The notes beneath the pieces are model-generated. The model was not told the DNA's origin, searched no databases, and was given only the letters and a program-made list of their open reading frames with translations. From positions 103,894 through 167,893 of the forward strand of contig NZ_AQQV01000005.1 of the NCBI RefSeq assembly GCF_002088235.1: a DNA stretch of 64,000 nt. The letters are read 5' to 3'. This DNA is from Oceanococcus atlanticus (GTDB lineage Bacteria > Pseudomonadota > Gammaproteobacteria > Nevskiales > Oceanococcaceae). The position numbers and the translations under genes were made by a program. Below, in pieces: positions 26,187 through 35,707 of this stretch. Numbering within the stretch: the first letter of the stretch is position 1; each line of letters starts with the position of its first letter.

Positions 26187-26759
26187 ATGTCAGCGGAAAA
26201 CAATCAGGCAGCAAGCAACCCGTATCCTCAACCGTCGCAGACGGCCATGCGCCGGGATGGCGCCTCCATTGGCCCTAAGACGCATATCAAAGGTGATTTG
26301 CACGCCGAGGAAGACTTGCTGATCGAAGGCAAGATCACGGGCATGGTTGTGCTTAAAAGCAACCAGCTGGCGGTGGGCTCGCAAGGGCGGATCGTGGGTA
26401 CCGCGTTTGCCAATGTTGTGGTCGTCGATGGCACGATTGAGGGCGACATCTACGCTTCAGAGCGCATCGCGATCAAGAAAAGCGCACGCATTCAGGGTGC
26501 TGTGATGGCGCCGAGAGTGTCGCTGGAGGATGGCGCTCATTTGCGTGGTTCGGTTGAGATGGATCCGGACGCGATCAAGGAAGCCGTGCAGGCTAAGTTT
26601 GGCGACGTGTTGCAGCCCGCCAAGCCCGAGGTCAAACCCTCAGCGCCGGTGGCTGCGGCTCCGCGCCCGGTTGCGGTAGAGCGCAAGGATGAGCCTGCCA
26701 AGACCGCTGTTGGCGACAAAGACGCGAACAAACCCGACTCGGCCGCTGCCGCCAAGTAA
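26187..26759 (+). CDS. bactofilin (polymer-forming cytoskeletal protein)
   Basis: This 190-residue protein has a central right-handed beta-helix of the bactofilin family (about residues 30-125). The signature turns include GPKTHIKGDLHAEEDLLIEGKI and the repeated VGTAFANVVVVDGTIEGDIYASE pattern. Unordered N- and C-terminal tails (Ala, Pro, Lys rich) flank it, as is typical. Bactofilins form filaments without nucleotide and place cell-wall or polarity factors. AGGA precedes the ATG at 26187. The next gene starts 15 bases after its stop, so the two are probably one transcript. Confidence 0.92.
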   Translation: MSAENNQAASNPYPQPSQTAMRRDGASIGPKTHIKGDLHAEEDLLIEGKITGMVVLKSNQLAVGSQGRIVGTAFANVVVVDGTIEGDIYASERIAIKKSARIQGAVMAPRVSLEDGAHLRGSVEMDPDAIKEAVQAKFGDVLQPAKPEVKPSAPVAAAPRPVAVERKDEPAKTAVGDKDANKPDSAAAAK

Positions 26760-26774
26760 GCACGGATCGCCAAT

Positions 26775-27452
26775 GTGCAAGGCGCCCGACTGAGACGCTT
26801 CCCATTCACAGGCGGAGGACGGAACGCGCGCCCACAAGCGCCCGCTCCGGTTGAGGCTCCGGTTACTGAACGCCTGCCGCTGTTCGCCGAAATGATCGAG
26901 CGGGCAGCGTCGGGCGGTCGTTGCGTGGTGCTTGATTTCGCGCCTCCCAGTCAGGCGGGGATCGCGCTGTTCAATGATATGCAGTGCCGGGTGGATATCG
27001 TCAATTTTCCGCAAGCGCTGGCCAGCCTCAAGCAGGCCAGCAGCGCGGAGGATTTGATCGATCGAATTGGGCAGGCGATGCCTCATGACCCGGCGCATCG
27101 CCCCAACGTCGTGCTGTGCTGGGATTTTCTGAATTACCTGCCGCGCAATGTCATCAGTGTGGTGATGGATCAGGTTGCGCTGCTGTGTGCCCCAGAGGCG
27201 CAGGTGCATGCGCTGATGGCTTACACCTCGACGGAAATGCCCGCGCAACCGTGCCGCTATACCCCGGCGGGACGTGATGCGGTGCAGATCAGGCCCAAGC
27301 CTGAACAGATGCGCGAGTCCCCGCGCATGGCACCCAAGGAGCTGGAGCGTTGTTTGCCACGCTATGCGATAGACCGCGTAATGATGCTGCGCAATGGTTT
27401 CCAGGAATACATCCTGCGCGTGGCTGAACGGGAACCAATCTCAACAAGCTGA
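26775..27452 (+). CDS. methyltransferase-like hypothetical protein next to bactofilin
   Basis: This 225-residue protein starts with GTG. The stretch GGRCVVLDFAPPSQAGIALFND (about 47-68) resembles the first strand and loop of a class I SAM methyltransferase, but the glycine-rich GxGxG motif is missing, so a working enzyme is uncertain. The middle part (RPNVVLCWDFLNYLP) and the late LMAYTSTEMP would fit strands 4 and 5. No membrane segment is seen. It follows bactofilin closely and may work with it. The role is not known. Confidence 0.6.
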   Translation: MQGARLRRFPFTGGGRNARPQAPAPVEAPVTERLPLFAEMIERAASGGRCVVLDFAPPSQAGIALFNDMQCRVDIVNFPQALASLKQASSAEDLIDRIGQAMPHDPAHRPNVVLCWDFLNYLPRNVISVVMDQVALLCAPEAQVHALMAYTSTEMPAQPCRYTPAGRDAVQIRPKPEQMRESPRMAPKELERCLPRYAIDRVMMLRNGFQEYILRVAEREPISTS

Positions 27453-27520
27453 GGTCCACTGTTTTCGCTTGGGAGACACTGCGTATTGGGGAGCAGTGTC
27501 GCGAACAGGGATCCATCGTT

Positions 27521-28579
27521 GTGAAATCCGTATGCGTGAGGCTTTTTGCAGCCTCGTTTTTGCTGGCTGTGAGCGCCGTTCAGGCGCAAGCTGTGGTCGA
27601 GTATGTGACGCCGGAGCTGGCCACTGTCGGGCAGGAGTTGGCATTGACCGGCACCGTGACAACGGCACGTGATGCCGCACTGTCCACCCAGTTGCAGGGC
27701 CTGGTGGCTGATGTCCAGGTTGATGCCGGTGACCGGGTTGAGAACGATCAAACACTCCTGACCCTGGACGCGACCCTGGCTGCATTGAGCCTGCAACGTG
27801 AGGCGGCGGCGTTGGAAGAGGCCCGAACCCGCCTGGCTGAGGCACGCAGACTGCGCGACGAAGCGCAGCCGCTGGCTGAACGCGGCAGCTTGCCGCAATC
27901 TGAGTATGCCACGCGTCGTGCAGAGGCCGACCTGGCCGCGGCGGCCCTGGCGCGGCTCAAGGCACAGCATGCCGAGCAAGCAGAGATTGTCGCTCGCCAT
28001 CAAGTCAGAGCGCCGTTTGATGGCGTCATCCGGCGGCGTCTGGTGGCGCCGGGTGAGTGGGTCACGCCTGGACAGGCAGTGCTTGAGCTGGTGGCGTTGG
28101 ATGACTTGCGGGTTGATGTGCAAGTTCCTCAACAGCGCTATCGCGAATTGCAGACAACACAGGCGGCCAGCGTGCTGATTGATGCCTTGCCGGGGCAGTC
28201 TCTGAACGGGCGCATTGACGCCCGGGTTGAGGCTCTTGACGCTCAGGCGCGTAGTTTTCTGGTGCGGGTCGCGATCGATGCGTCGCCCGATACGGTCGTA
28301 CCCGGCATGTCGGCCCGCGTGCGTTTTGCATTGCCGGGGGCTGAGCAGGCGGTGGTCATACCGCGGGACGCATTGCTGCGGTTTCCTGATGGTTCCAGCA
28401 TGGTATGGGTGCTGGACGAGAAGAACTCAGTGCGGCGCCAGCCTGTGACTTTAGGTGCGCAACGTGGTGAACGCGTGGTAGTGCTTGAGGGTTTGACAGC
28501 AGATGATCGGGTGATCGTCCGAGGCAACGAAACGCTGCGTTCGGGGCAGGCAGTCCAGGCGCGAGTGTTCGCGCCATGA
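27521..28579 (+). CDS. RND efflux periplasmic adaptor protein
   Basis: This 352-residue protein starts with GTG and has a signal peptide (cleavage about residue 22-24, VQAQA). The order expected of membrane fusion proteins follows: a barrel-sandwich half (TVTTARDAALSTQLQGLVADV), a coiled-coil hairpin (about 88-155) and the second lipoyl half with HQVRAPFDGVIRRRLVAPGEWV. A beta-barrel and a C-terminal membrane-proximal domain complete it. It would link the RND pump to an outer-membrane channel. The stop overlaps the pump start by four bases. No TolC-like gene is nearby. Confidence 0.92.
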   Translation: MKSVCVRLFAASFLLAVSAVQAQAVVEYVTPELATVGQELALTGTVTTARDAALSTQLQGLVADVQVDAGDRVENDQTLLTLDATLAALSLQREAAALEEARTRLAEARRLRDEAQPLAERGSLPQSEYATRRAEADLAAAALARLKAQHAEQAEIVARHQVRAPFDGVIRRRLVAPGEWVTPGQAVLELVALDDLRVDVQVPQQRYRELQTTQAASVLIDALPGQSLNGRIDARVEALDAQARSFLVRVAIDASPDTVVPGMSARVRFALPGAEQAVVIPRDALLRFPDGSSMVWVLDEKNSVRRQPVTLGAQRGERVVVLEGLTADDRVIVRGNETLRSGQAVQARVFAP

Positions 28580-31500
28580 TGGAAGGTCTGATCCGGCGCG
28601 GTACATTGCTCACTGTCATTGCGCTGGTGATCTGTGTGCTCGGGGTACTGGCAGCGTTTCGCGTGCCAGTGCAGATGATTCCAGACCTTGAAGTGCGTCG
28701 CATCTCGGTTGAGACCAGTTGGGCCGGTGCGACTCCGCAGGATATCGAAAAGGAAATCCTGATCGAGCAGGAAGACTACCTGCGCACGATCCCGGGGCTG
28801 GCGCGGCTCAAATCACAAGCCACCACAGGCCTGGCTCAAATTGAGTTGGAGTTTCCATTCGGCGTTGATATCACGCGGGCCTTGCTGGACGTAAACAACG
28901 CGCTGTCGCAGGTTCCGGCCTATCCGGAGAATGTTGATCAACCGACCGTTTCGGCCACCTCGTTTTCGCAGAATTCCTTCATGTACTTCAGGGTCACGGC
29001 GGAGCCCGGTAATCCGTTAGGCCTGGACCTTGACCTGATGCAGGACTTTATCGAGGACAATGTCCGGCCGCGCATGGAGCGTGTTCCGGGGGTTGCGCAG
29101 GTTCAGGTCGGCGGTGGTGCTGCGCGTCAGGTGCAAATTGAAGTGGATGCTGCGGCGCTGGCTGAGCGTGGGCTGAGTCTGAGCGAATTGCGTGATGCGG
29201 TTCGGGCGCGCAATCGTGACCGATCAGCGGGTGACATCGACAGTGGCAAGCGGCGTTATTTGCTGCGTACGGTCGGGCGCTTCGAAGAGCTTGAGGACCT
29301 GCGCGAGATGGTTGTTGCTCAGCGTGGAGACACGTTGGTGCGTCTGCGTGATGTGGCCACTGTGCGTCTGGATCATTTCGAGCCGCGGAGCCTGTCTTTT
29401 ACCGATGGCGAACCGACCCTGGGTATGTCAGTGAGGCGACTCTCGGGCTCCAATGTGGTGCAGATCAAGCGCGACCTGATGCCGGTGATCGACGACATCA
29501 ATCAACGTGTACTGGAGCCGGCGGGCTTACGCATGCGTTTGATCAGTGATGACGTGCGCTACGTTGAAGCCTCGGTAGCCAATGTTTGGCAGAACCTGGT
29601 TCTCGGTGCATGTCTGGCCACGCTTGTGATGTTTGTGTTTCTGCGCTCATTGCCGGCGACGTTGGTCGGGGTGCTTGGCATACCGATCTGTACGATCGCG
29701 GCGTTCATGGGCTTGCTTGCGTTTGGCCGCACAATAAACGTGATTTCGCTGGCTGGCGTGGCGTTTTCCATCGGTATGACGTTGGATAACAGCATTGTTG
29801 TGCTGGAAGCCATCGAGCGGGAGCGTCGTCGCGGGCTTGAGCGTATGGCGGCTGCGGTGGCGGGCGTGCGCCGCGTTTGGCCGGCCGTGCTGGCCTCAAC
29901 GATGACCACGGTGCTTGTATTTGCGCCAATCCTGTTTATTCGTGAAGAGGCCGGCCAGCTCTATTCGGACGTGGCCGTTGCCATTTCCTCGGCCATTCTG
30001 GTGTCCATGCTGGTGGCTACAACATTGGTGCCCGCCGCCAGTGTGCATATGCGCTTCGGTGACACGGCCGGGCGACACGAGCCAGCAGGTCGATTCAAGC
30101 GTGTCGTGATTCAGCTTGTGGATGCTTTGATCGCTTCTGCGGCCAGGCGCTGGATGTATCTGGCGGGCGTGGTTGTTGTTACGGCGGGTGTGATTGTCGG
30201 GCTCACCCCGCCAGCTGAGTACTTGCCGGAAGGTGAGGAGCCCAAGACCTTTGCGCGCATGATTGCCCCGCCGGGTTACAACCTGTCTGAAATGAGCGAG
30301 GTGGCGCAGCGTGTTCAGACCGACCTGCAGCCCTATGTGGGCGACGATCCGGCCCGTTTTGAGCGTGGTGAGACTGATGTGCCCGCCATGGCCTACATGA
30401 ACTTGTCTGTCGACCCGGCCGGGTTACGGATCATTGCTGAAACCGTGAATCCTGCACATATTGATGCCTTGATGGCGGCACTGACTGCGCGTTATCGCGA
30501 GGAGCCCGGGATGCGGGCGTTCGCGGCACGGGGGTCGATCATCTCAAGCAATGATGGGGGCACGCGCAGCGTCAATGTCGACATCTCCGGTGCTCAGCTG
30601 GTCGATTTGTTCGTGGCTGCTCGCGCGGTATATGACCGAGCGGGAGAGGCGCTAAACAATCCGCAGATCGGTTCAGAGCCATCGTCTTTGTCTCTGACTC
30701 AGCCATTGATTCAGATTCGTCCGGATTGGGCACGTCTGGCCGAGCTGGGATTGACGGCGGAGGCTTTCGGCTACGCAGTGGCGGTGTTGTCAGATGGCGC
30801 TTTCGTCGACGAGTTCTTCATCGGCGATGACAAGGTCGACATGTTCCTGTACGGCGCGCAAGGCTATCGTCAGTCACTGGGAGAATTGCAGGATTTGCCG
30901 CTGCACACACCGCGTGGTGTTGTGCCCTTATCTGCTGTGGCCGATTTTGTGGAAGTGGCCGATACCGATCAAATCCGGCGTATTAACGGGCGCCGCACTG
31001 TGACCCTGAATATCATTGCGCCACGCGAGATTCCTTTGGAGCAGGCGGTCAGGATCGTGCAGGGCGATGTGCTTGACGCTCTGCAGTCCGAAGGCAAGAT
31101 TCCACCAGGCGTGCTGCTCGACATCTCCGGTGCGGCTGATCAGTTGGATGCTACCCGTGAGGCCCTTTCAGGCAACTTTGTCGTCGCGGTGATGCTGTGC
31201 TTTCTGCTGCTGGTAGCGATATTTACGCACTGGGGCTATCCGCTGATTATTTTGACCACTGTGCCGTTGGGCATTGCCGGGGGGATTGCGGGACTGGCGC
31301 TGATGAACGTTTTCGTGGCCCAGCCGTTCGATATGATTTCCATGCTGGGCTTTTTGATCTTGCTGGGAACTGTGGTGAACAACCCGATCCTGATCGTTGA
31401 CCAGGCTCGGCATAACCTGAAAGAGCGCGGGATGGCGGTTAAGCAGGCCGTATCCAGTGCGGTGGAATCCAGGCTGCGGCCAATCCTCATGTCTACGATT

Positions 31501-31692
31501 ACCACGCTTTGCGGCTTGTCACCGCTGGTCTTTGTGCCCGGGGCGGGCACTGAGTTGTATCGCGGCGTGGGCGCGATCGTATTGTTTGGTTTGCTGTTTT
31601 CCACCGCAGTCACGCTGACCTTTCTACCTGTGTTGCTCACTCAGATATTGGGCATTGCCCAGCGGCGTGCTGTGCGCCAGGCTGGCCTTTAA
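28576..31692 (+). CDS. RND efflux transporter, inner-membrane pump
   Basis: This 1038-residue protein has the 12-segment RND layout, with one N-terminal membrane helix, two large periplasmic loops and two groups of membrane helices. The opening PDLEVRRISVETSWAGATPQDIEKEI and the TM4 segment with GMTLDNSIVVLEAIERER (Asp404-Asn405) are hallmarks. Drug pumps of the HAE1 group have two aspartates there, so this belongs to a broader RND group. The late half contains LGFLILLGTVVNNPILIVDQA. Substrate is unknown, and drugs, lipids or envelope molecules are all possible. It forms an operon with the adaptor. Confidence 0.93.
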   Translation: MMEGLIRRGTLLTVIALVICVLGVLAAFRVPVQMIPDLEVRRISVETSWAGATPQDIEKEILIEQEDYLRTIPGLARLKSQATTGLAQIELEFPFGVDITRALLDVNNALSQVPAYPENVDQPTVSATSFSQNSFMYFRVTAEPGNPLGLDLDLMQDFIEDNVRPRMERVPGVAQVQVGGGAARQVQIEVDAAALAERGLSLSELRDAVRARNRDRSAGDIDSGKRRYLLRTVGRFEELEDLREMVVAQRGDTLVRLRDVATVRLDHFEPRSLSFTDGEPTLGMSVRRLSGSNVVQIKRDLMPVIDDINQRVLEPAGLRMRLISDDVRYVEASVANVWQNLVLGACLATLVMFVFLRSLPATLVGVLGIPICTIAAFMGLLAFGRTINVISLAGVAFSIGMTLDNSIVVLEAIERERRRGLERMAAAVAGVRRVWPAVLASTMTTVLVFAPILFIREEAGQLYSDVAVAISSAILVSMLVATTLVPAASVHMRFGDTAGRHEPAGRFKRVVIQLVDALIASAARRWMYLAGVVVVTAGVIVGLTPPAEYLPEGEEPKTFARMIAPPGYNLSEMSEVAQRVQTDLQPYVGDDPARFERGETDVPAMAYMNLSVDPAGLRIIAETVNPAHIDALMAALTARYREEPGMRAFAARGSIISSNDGGTRSVNVDISGAQLVDLFVAARAVYDRAGEALNNPQIGSEPSSLSLTQPLIQIRPDWARLAELGLTAEAFGYAVAVLSDGAFVDEFFIGDDKVDMFLYGAQGYRQSLGELQDLPLHTPRGVVPLSAVADFVEVADTDQIRRINGRRTVTLNIIAPREIPLEQAVRIVQGDVLDALQSEGKIPPGVLLDISGAADQLDATREALSGNFVVAVMLCFLLLVAIFTHWGYPLIILTTVPLGIAGGIAGLALMNVFVAQPFDMISMLGFLILLGTVVNNPILIVDQARHNLKERGMAVKQAVSSAVESRLRPILMSTITTLCGLSPLVFVPGAGTELYRGVGAIVLFGLLFSTAVTLTFLPVLLTQILGIAQRRAVRQAGL

Positions 31693-31792
31693 TGGCGGTG
31701 TCCGATATGCGGTTAGGGCGCTTTTGCGTGTCCCAAGGTAGAATTAGGGGCACGACCGTCATACGGCCCCCTGTTCTCGGCTGATTCAGGCC

Positions 31793-32221
31793 ATGTCCGA
31801 TTCTCAAACGCGTAAAAAAAACCAGCAGCGCAGCCGCCGTGCCCGTGAAGAATGGCTACCGGCGCTGATCGACCGCTATCCCGAAACTTTTTTTGAAGAC
31901 CCCAAGGCGAGAAAACCGCTCAAAGTCGGGATTCATAAAGATATCTTGGCGGATGAAGGGAACCAGCTGGCCAGTTATCAGTTGACCAGTGCCTTGCGCT
32001 GGTACACCGGTGCATTGGGTTACCAACTCTCGATCAAGGCTGAGGCAGAGCGCATTGATCTGGCCGGCCAGAGCGCGGGTCAGGTCAGTGCAGAAGACGC
32101 CAAAGCGGCAGCTGAAAAGGTGGCTGCGATCCGCGAGCGCATGAAAGGCGCGCGCGAACGCAAAGAGCAGGACCAGCGCTCAGACCGCTGGATGAAGAAA
32201 CTGTCCAAGATTACGACCTGA
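31793..32221 (+). CDS. ProQ/FinO-family RNA chaperone
   Basis: This 142-residue protein has a basic N-terminus (about 1-20, many Arg and Lys) and a FinO-type domain (about 20-80) with RYPETFFEDPKARKPLKVGIHKDI and SALRWYTGALGYQL. A charged helix and short tail follow. Family members bind small RNAs and mRNA 3' ends and can shape gene expression widely. The C-terminal Tudor domain of E. coli ProQ is missing, so it is nearer to the short FinO-domain proteins. Its TGA shares one base with the ATG of the carbonic anhydrase gene. Confidence 0.9.
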   Translation: MSDSQTRKKNQQRSRRAREEWLPALIDRYPETFFEDPKARKPLKVGIHKDILADEGNQLASYQLTSALRWYTGALGYQLSIKAEAERIDLAGQSAGQVSAEDAKAAAEKVAAIRERMKGARERKEQDQRSDRWMKKLSKITT

Positions 32222-32838
32222 TGCCAGCAATTACCGAAGCGCTTAACCGACTGCGTGAAGGCAACCGGCGGTTTGTAGAGCGTCTGCTCAAGTTGCCGGA
32301 TCGTCTACCCAGCGAACTCTCTTCCGGGCAGTCACCTTTCGCTGTGATCCTGGGGTGTTCGGATTCCCGCGTGCCTGCGGAACTGGTTTTTGATCAGGGC
32401 TTGGGTGATCTCTTCGTGATTCGTGTGGCCGGCAACATTGTGGCGCCGACCCAGATTGGCAGCGTTGAATTTGCCGCCACCCAATTCGGCACACCGCTGG
32501 TTGTGGTGCTTGGGCATGGATCGTGCGGCGCCGTGACGGCGACGTTGAGCGAGATGACTACCCCCACGGACGGAGCGTCCCGCAATCTTCGGTCGATTGT
32601 GAGCCGTATTGAACCGGCCTTGAAGCCGCTGATGGAGCGTGGCGCCTGGGACGATCAGGACAAACTCATGGGGGCGGCTGTGCGGGCCAACGTGCGCGCC
32701 TCTGTGCAGCAGCTCAAAGCGGGTTCGCAAATCCTTGAGGGTCTGATCAACGAGCGCAAACTGATGATCGTGGGCGCCGAATACAACATGCAAAGCGGGG
32801 AGGTCACTTTCCTCGACCTCCCCGAAGAGCTCGCCTGA
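32221..32838 (+). CDS. beta-class carbonic anhydrase
   Basis: This 205-residue enzyme interconverts CO2 and bicarbonate. Zinc ligands are visible as Cys46, His99 and Cys102, with the Asp48-Arg50 pair in CSDSRVP and the HGSCGA motif at 99-104. Length is normal for the beta class, and there is no signal peptide, so it acts in the cytoplasm. The ATG shares one base with the stop of the ProQ-like gene, so expression is likely coupled. It is convergent with the FAD oxidoreductase that follows. Confidence 0.95.
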   Translation: MPAITEALNRLREGNRRFVERLLKLPDRLPSELSSGQSPFAVILGCSDSRVPAELVFDQGLGDLFVIRVAGNIVAPTQIGSVEFAATQFGTPLVVVLGHGSCGAVTATLSEMTTPTDGASRNLRSIVSRIEPALKPLMERGAWDDQDKLMGAAVRANVRASVQQLKAGSQILEGLINERKLMIVGAEYNMQSGEVTFLDLPEELA

Positions 32839-32845
32839 ACGGCCT

Positions 32846-34474
32846 CTAGCTGGCGGCCTGCCCTGCCGGTTGCCAGTTTTTGATCAGCTTCATCACATCC
32901 TGAAACTTGCGCGGGCCGAGCATGGCGCCGGTGGTCATCAAGCCGCCGATGAGCGCGCCGCCGACCCCGGCGGTGACGACATCCTGACCAGTCAGATAGA
33001 GATTCTTGATCGGTGAAACCGGGTGCAGCCAATCCTGCTTGAAGCGCTCGGGGTCGTGGTCCAGGCCATAGATCTCGCCGCGGTCGTTGAGCTGGAACCA
33101 TTGCGTTGAGAGCGGCGTGGACAGCTCGTAGTAATCCAGCGCTGGCTTGAGTTGCGGCATGCGTTGAAACAGCTCATCCAGCAGGCGTTGCGAGAAACGC
33201 TCCTTAAAGGCGTCATAGTCTTCGCCGCGCTGGTTCCAGGTCTTGTCCTGCCACTGTTCAAACCATTCATAGGGGCCCAGGGTCAGTACCTCGACGGTGC
33301 TCTTTCCGGGGTAATTTTCAGGCCATGCAGGATCCTTGGCCGAGGGGAAGCTGATGTACAGCAAGGGGAAAGGCTGGCTGGCATCATTCTCGAACCGTTG
33401 GATGTTTCCTTCGTGATCCGCTGAAGGGTATATCCACAGGTTGGTTTTGGGGATGTCGAGTTCCTCGGCGCTACCCTTGAGGCCGACATACAGGCACAGA
33501 TGCGCGCTGGAGGGTTTGACCGTTTGCATCTTGCGCTCAACGCCGAGTTTGTTTTGCGCCTCAGAGGGCAAGAGTTTTTCGTAAGTGATGCGCGCGCCCG
33601 CTGCGCTGACGATGTTGTCTGCGCGGATGATGTCGCCGGTGTCCATGCGCACGCCCACAGCGTGGCCGTTCTCCAGATGGATCCCATCAACCCGGGCGTA
33701 GGTAAAGACTTCGCCGCCGCTGGCGCGAATGGTGGGTGCGATGGTTTCGGCAATCTTCCACGAGCCTCCGACCGGGTAACTGCCGCCTCCGAAGTAGTGT
33801 TTCACCACTGAGGCATGCATGAAGAACGTGGCTTCCGCCGGGACCATGCCATAGTCGCCCCATTGCCCGGTCAAGACCGCGATCAGTTCTTGGTTGCTGG
33901 TCAGTGATTCCAGCACATCACGCGTTTTCATCAGCGTTTGCTTGGGAATCTGCATGCCACGCGTGATGTTGTAGGCCTTGGCCAGCCACGGCGGCATGGC
34001 CTGACCTGCGAACAGTTTGCGTGCGGCCCGCGCCACGTTGTCGACCAACTCCACATAGGCGTCGATGGCGTCCGCTTCGTCCGGGAAGTAGCCTTTCATG
34101 GCGGCAACGAAGTTTTCGCGCCCAGCCGGGAAATCGTAACTGCGCCCATCGACGATGATGCGATCGTAGATCTCATCCATTGGTGCCCATTCAAGCCGCC
34201 CGTCGCTGATAACGTCGAAGATACGACGCAGTGGCGAGTGGGGTTTGTGCACCTCGCCAACATAATGCACGCCCACGTCCCATTCGTAGCCTTCGCGTTC
34301 GTAGGAATGGGTAAAGCCGCCCGCGGTGTAGTGCTGCTCAAACACCGCCACTTTCTGCCCCAGTTTTGACAGCAGTGCGGCATTGCACAGTCCGCCGATA
34401 CCTGAACCAATCACGATGGTGTCGTAATGGGGGGCGGCTCGACCACTGCGATAGCGTTTGCCGATGCGTTTCAT
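32846..34474 (-). CDS. FAD-dependent oxidoreductase, retinol saturase / carotenoid desaturase-like
   Basis: This 542-residue protein has the dinucleotide-binding motif GSGIGG (23-28) near the start and a second FAD motif at the end (NLYLTGQDVVTAGVGGALIGG). The overall layout (DVGVHYVGE, PVGGSWKIAETIAPTIRASGG) matches all-trans-retinol 13,14-reductase, phytoene-desaturase-like enzymes and their bacterial relatives. The substrate is likely a polyene or other hydrophobic compound, but none can be named. A GAGGAG precedes the ATG. It is divergent from the KAS III gene, with 156 bases between, and convergent with the carbonic anhydrase. Confidence 0.85.
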   Translation of the reverse strand: MKRIGKRYRSGRAAPHYDTIVIGSGIGGLCNAALLSKLGQKVAVFEQHYTAGGFTHSYEREGYEWDVGVHYVGEVHKPHSPLRRIFDVISDGRLEWAPMDEIYDRIIVDGRSYDFPAGRENFVAAMKGYFPDEADAIDAYVELVDNVARAARKLFAGQAMPPWLAKAYNITRGMQIPKQTLMKTRDVLESLTSNQELIAVLTGQWGDYGMVPAEATFFMHASVVKHYFGGGSYPVGGSWKIAETIAPTIRASGGEVFTYARVDGIHLENGHAVGVRMDTGDIIRADNIVSAAGARITYEKLLPSEAQNKLGVERKMQTVKPSSAHLCLYVGLKGSAEELDIPKTNLWIYPSADHEGNIQRFENDASQPFPLLYISFPSAKDPAWPENYPGKSTVEVLTLGPYEWFEQWQDKTWNQRGEDYDAFKERFSQRLLDELFQRMPQLKPALDYYELSTPLSTQWFQLNDRGEIYGLDHDPERFKQDWLHPVSPIKNLYLTGQDVVTAGVGGALIGGLMTTGAMLGPRKFQDVMKLIKNWQPAGQAAS

Positions 34475-34630
34475 CTGGGGATCTCCTCAATGCGTGGCGG
34501 CGTGGTTGCCGCATTTTTATAGAATCAAGCTGCTTATATTCCGGGTTTGGGTTGAAGATTCAATCCTTTTGGACGGGCCCGCGGCGTTCGCCACCTGTTA
34601 ATATCGCCGAGTCAATCACCGGAGCGAGCA

Positions 34631-35638
34631 ATGGCAGAAGTGCGCAGTCGCATTTTGGGTCTGGGCAGGTATTTGCCACCCAAGGTCGTCACCAATCATG
34701 ATCTGGCCGAGGTCATGGACACCAGCCACGACTGGATCGTGGAGCGATCAGGCATTGAAGAGCGACGCTGGGTGGAGCCTGAAGAAGGCAACTACACCAT
34801 GGGAGTCAAGGCCGCACAGGCTGCGCTGGACAATGCCGGTGTGGAGCCGGGTGAGATCGATTGCATCATTTACGCCACCTTGTCGCCGGATTACTACTTC
34901 CCGGGCTGCGGTGTGTTGGTGCAACGTGAACTGGGTATCGGGCCTGTCCCGGCCTTTGATATTCGGGAGCAATGCTCAGGGTTCGTGTATGGCCTGCAGA
35001 TGGCCGATGCCTTTATCCGTGCCGGTCAGTACAAGAAGATTCTTTTGATTGGCGGCGAGGTGCATTCCAAGGCCCTGGACAAATCCACCCGCGGGCGTAC
35101 GGTAACAGTGCTGTTCGGCGATGCGGCCGGTGCGGCCGTGCTGGGTGTGAGCGACGATCCGGAGCGCGGCATTCTGACCAGCCGTATGCACTCCGAAGGC
35201 GCCGATGCCGAATGCCTGGCCATGCAATATCCCGGCATGGCGCCCGGGCGGACCGACTTCATCACCCACGACAATCTTGAGGCGGCGGTTCAGTACCCGA
35301 ATATGGAAGGCCAGAAGGTCTTCAAAACAGCCGTCAAGCGGATGCCGGAAGTGGTGATGGAAGTGCTCGAGGCCGAAGGCTTGGGCATCGCCGATCTGGA
35401 TATGCTGATTCCGCACCAGGCCAATCTGCGTATCAATGAGATGGTGGGCAAGCTGTTGCGTCTGGATGCATCAAAGGTCCACAACAACATTCAGAAGCTG
35501 GGGAACACCACCGCGGCCACCATACCCCTGTGTCTGATGGATGCCTTGGAGCTGGGCAAAGTCAAACCCGGTGATCTGGTTTGCGCAGCTGCATTCGGTG
35601 CGGGGTTTACCTGGGGTGCGGTTTTGATGCGTTGGTAG
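34631..35638 (+). CDS. 3-oxoacyl-[acyl-carrier-protein] synthase III family protein
   Basis: This 335-residue thiolase-fold enzyme has the full KAS III triad: Cys115 (REQCSGFVYGL), His262 (IPHQAN) and Asn292 (GNTTAAT). FabH starts fatty acid synthesis by joining acetyl-CoA and malonyl-ACP. This protein is similar enough for that role, but it stands away from any other fab gene and has a longer mid-section than E. coli FabH. It may therefore be a paralogue working on longer acyl groups. GGAG lies seven bases before the ATG. A strong terminator follows. Confidence 0.85.
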   Translation: MAEVRSRILGLGRYLPPKVVTNHDLAEVMDTSHDWIVERSGIEERRWVEPEEGNYTMGVKAAQAALDNAGVEPGEIDCIIYATLSPDYYFPGCGVLVQRELGIGPVPAFDIREQCSGFVYGLQMADAFIRAGQYKKILLIGGEVHSKALDKSTRGRTVTVLFGDAAGAAVLGVSDDPERGILTSRMHSEGADAECLAMQYPGMAPGRTDFITHDNLEAAVQYPNMEGQKVFKTAVKRMPEVVMEVLEAEGLGIADLDMLIPHQANLRINEMVGKLLRLDASKVHNNIQKLGNTTAATIPLCLMDALELGKVKPGDLVCAAAFGAGFTWGAVLMRW

Positions 35639-35653
35639 CCGACGCTAAGGCAT

Positions 35654-35684
35654 AAAAAAGGCGGGTTCGAGACCCGCCTTTTTT
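35654..35684. terminator. bidirectional Rho-independent terminator
   Basis: A perfect 13-base inverted repeat (35654-35666 and 35672-35684) with a five-base loop has a GC core and six A or T bases on either side. It lies between the convergent KAS III and acyl-CoA dehydrogenase genes and should end both transcripts. Confidence 0.9.
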
Positions 35685-35707
35685 GTGCTCGCAAATGGCC
35701 AGGAACC

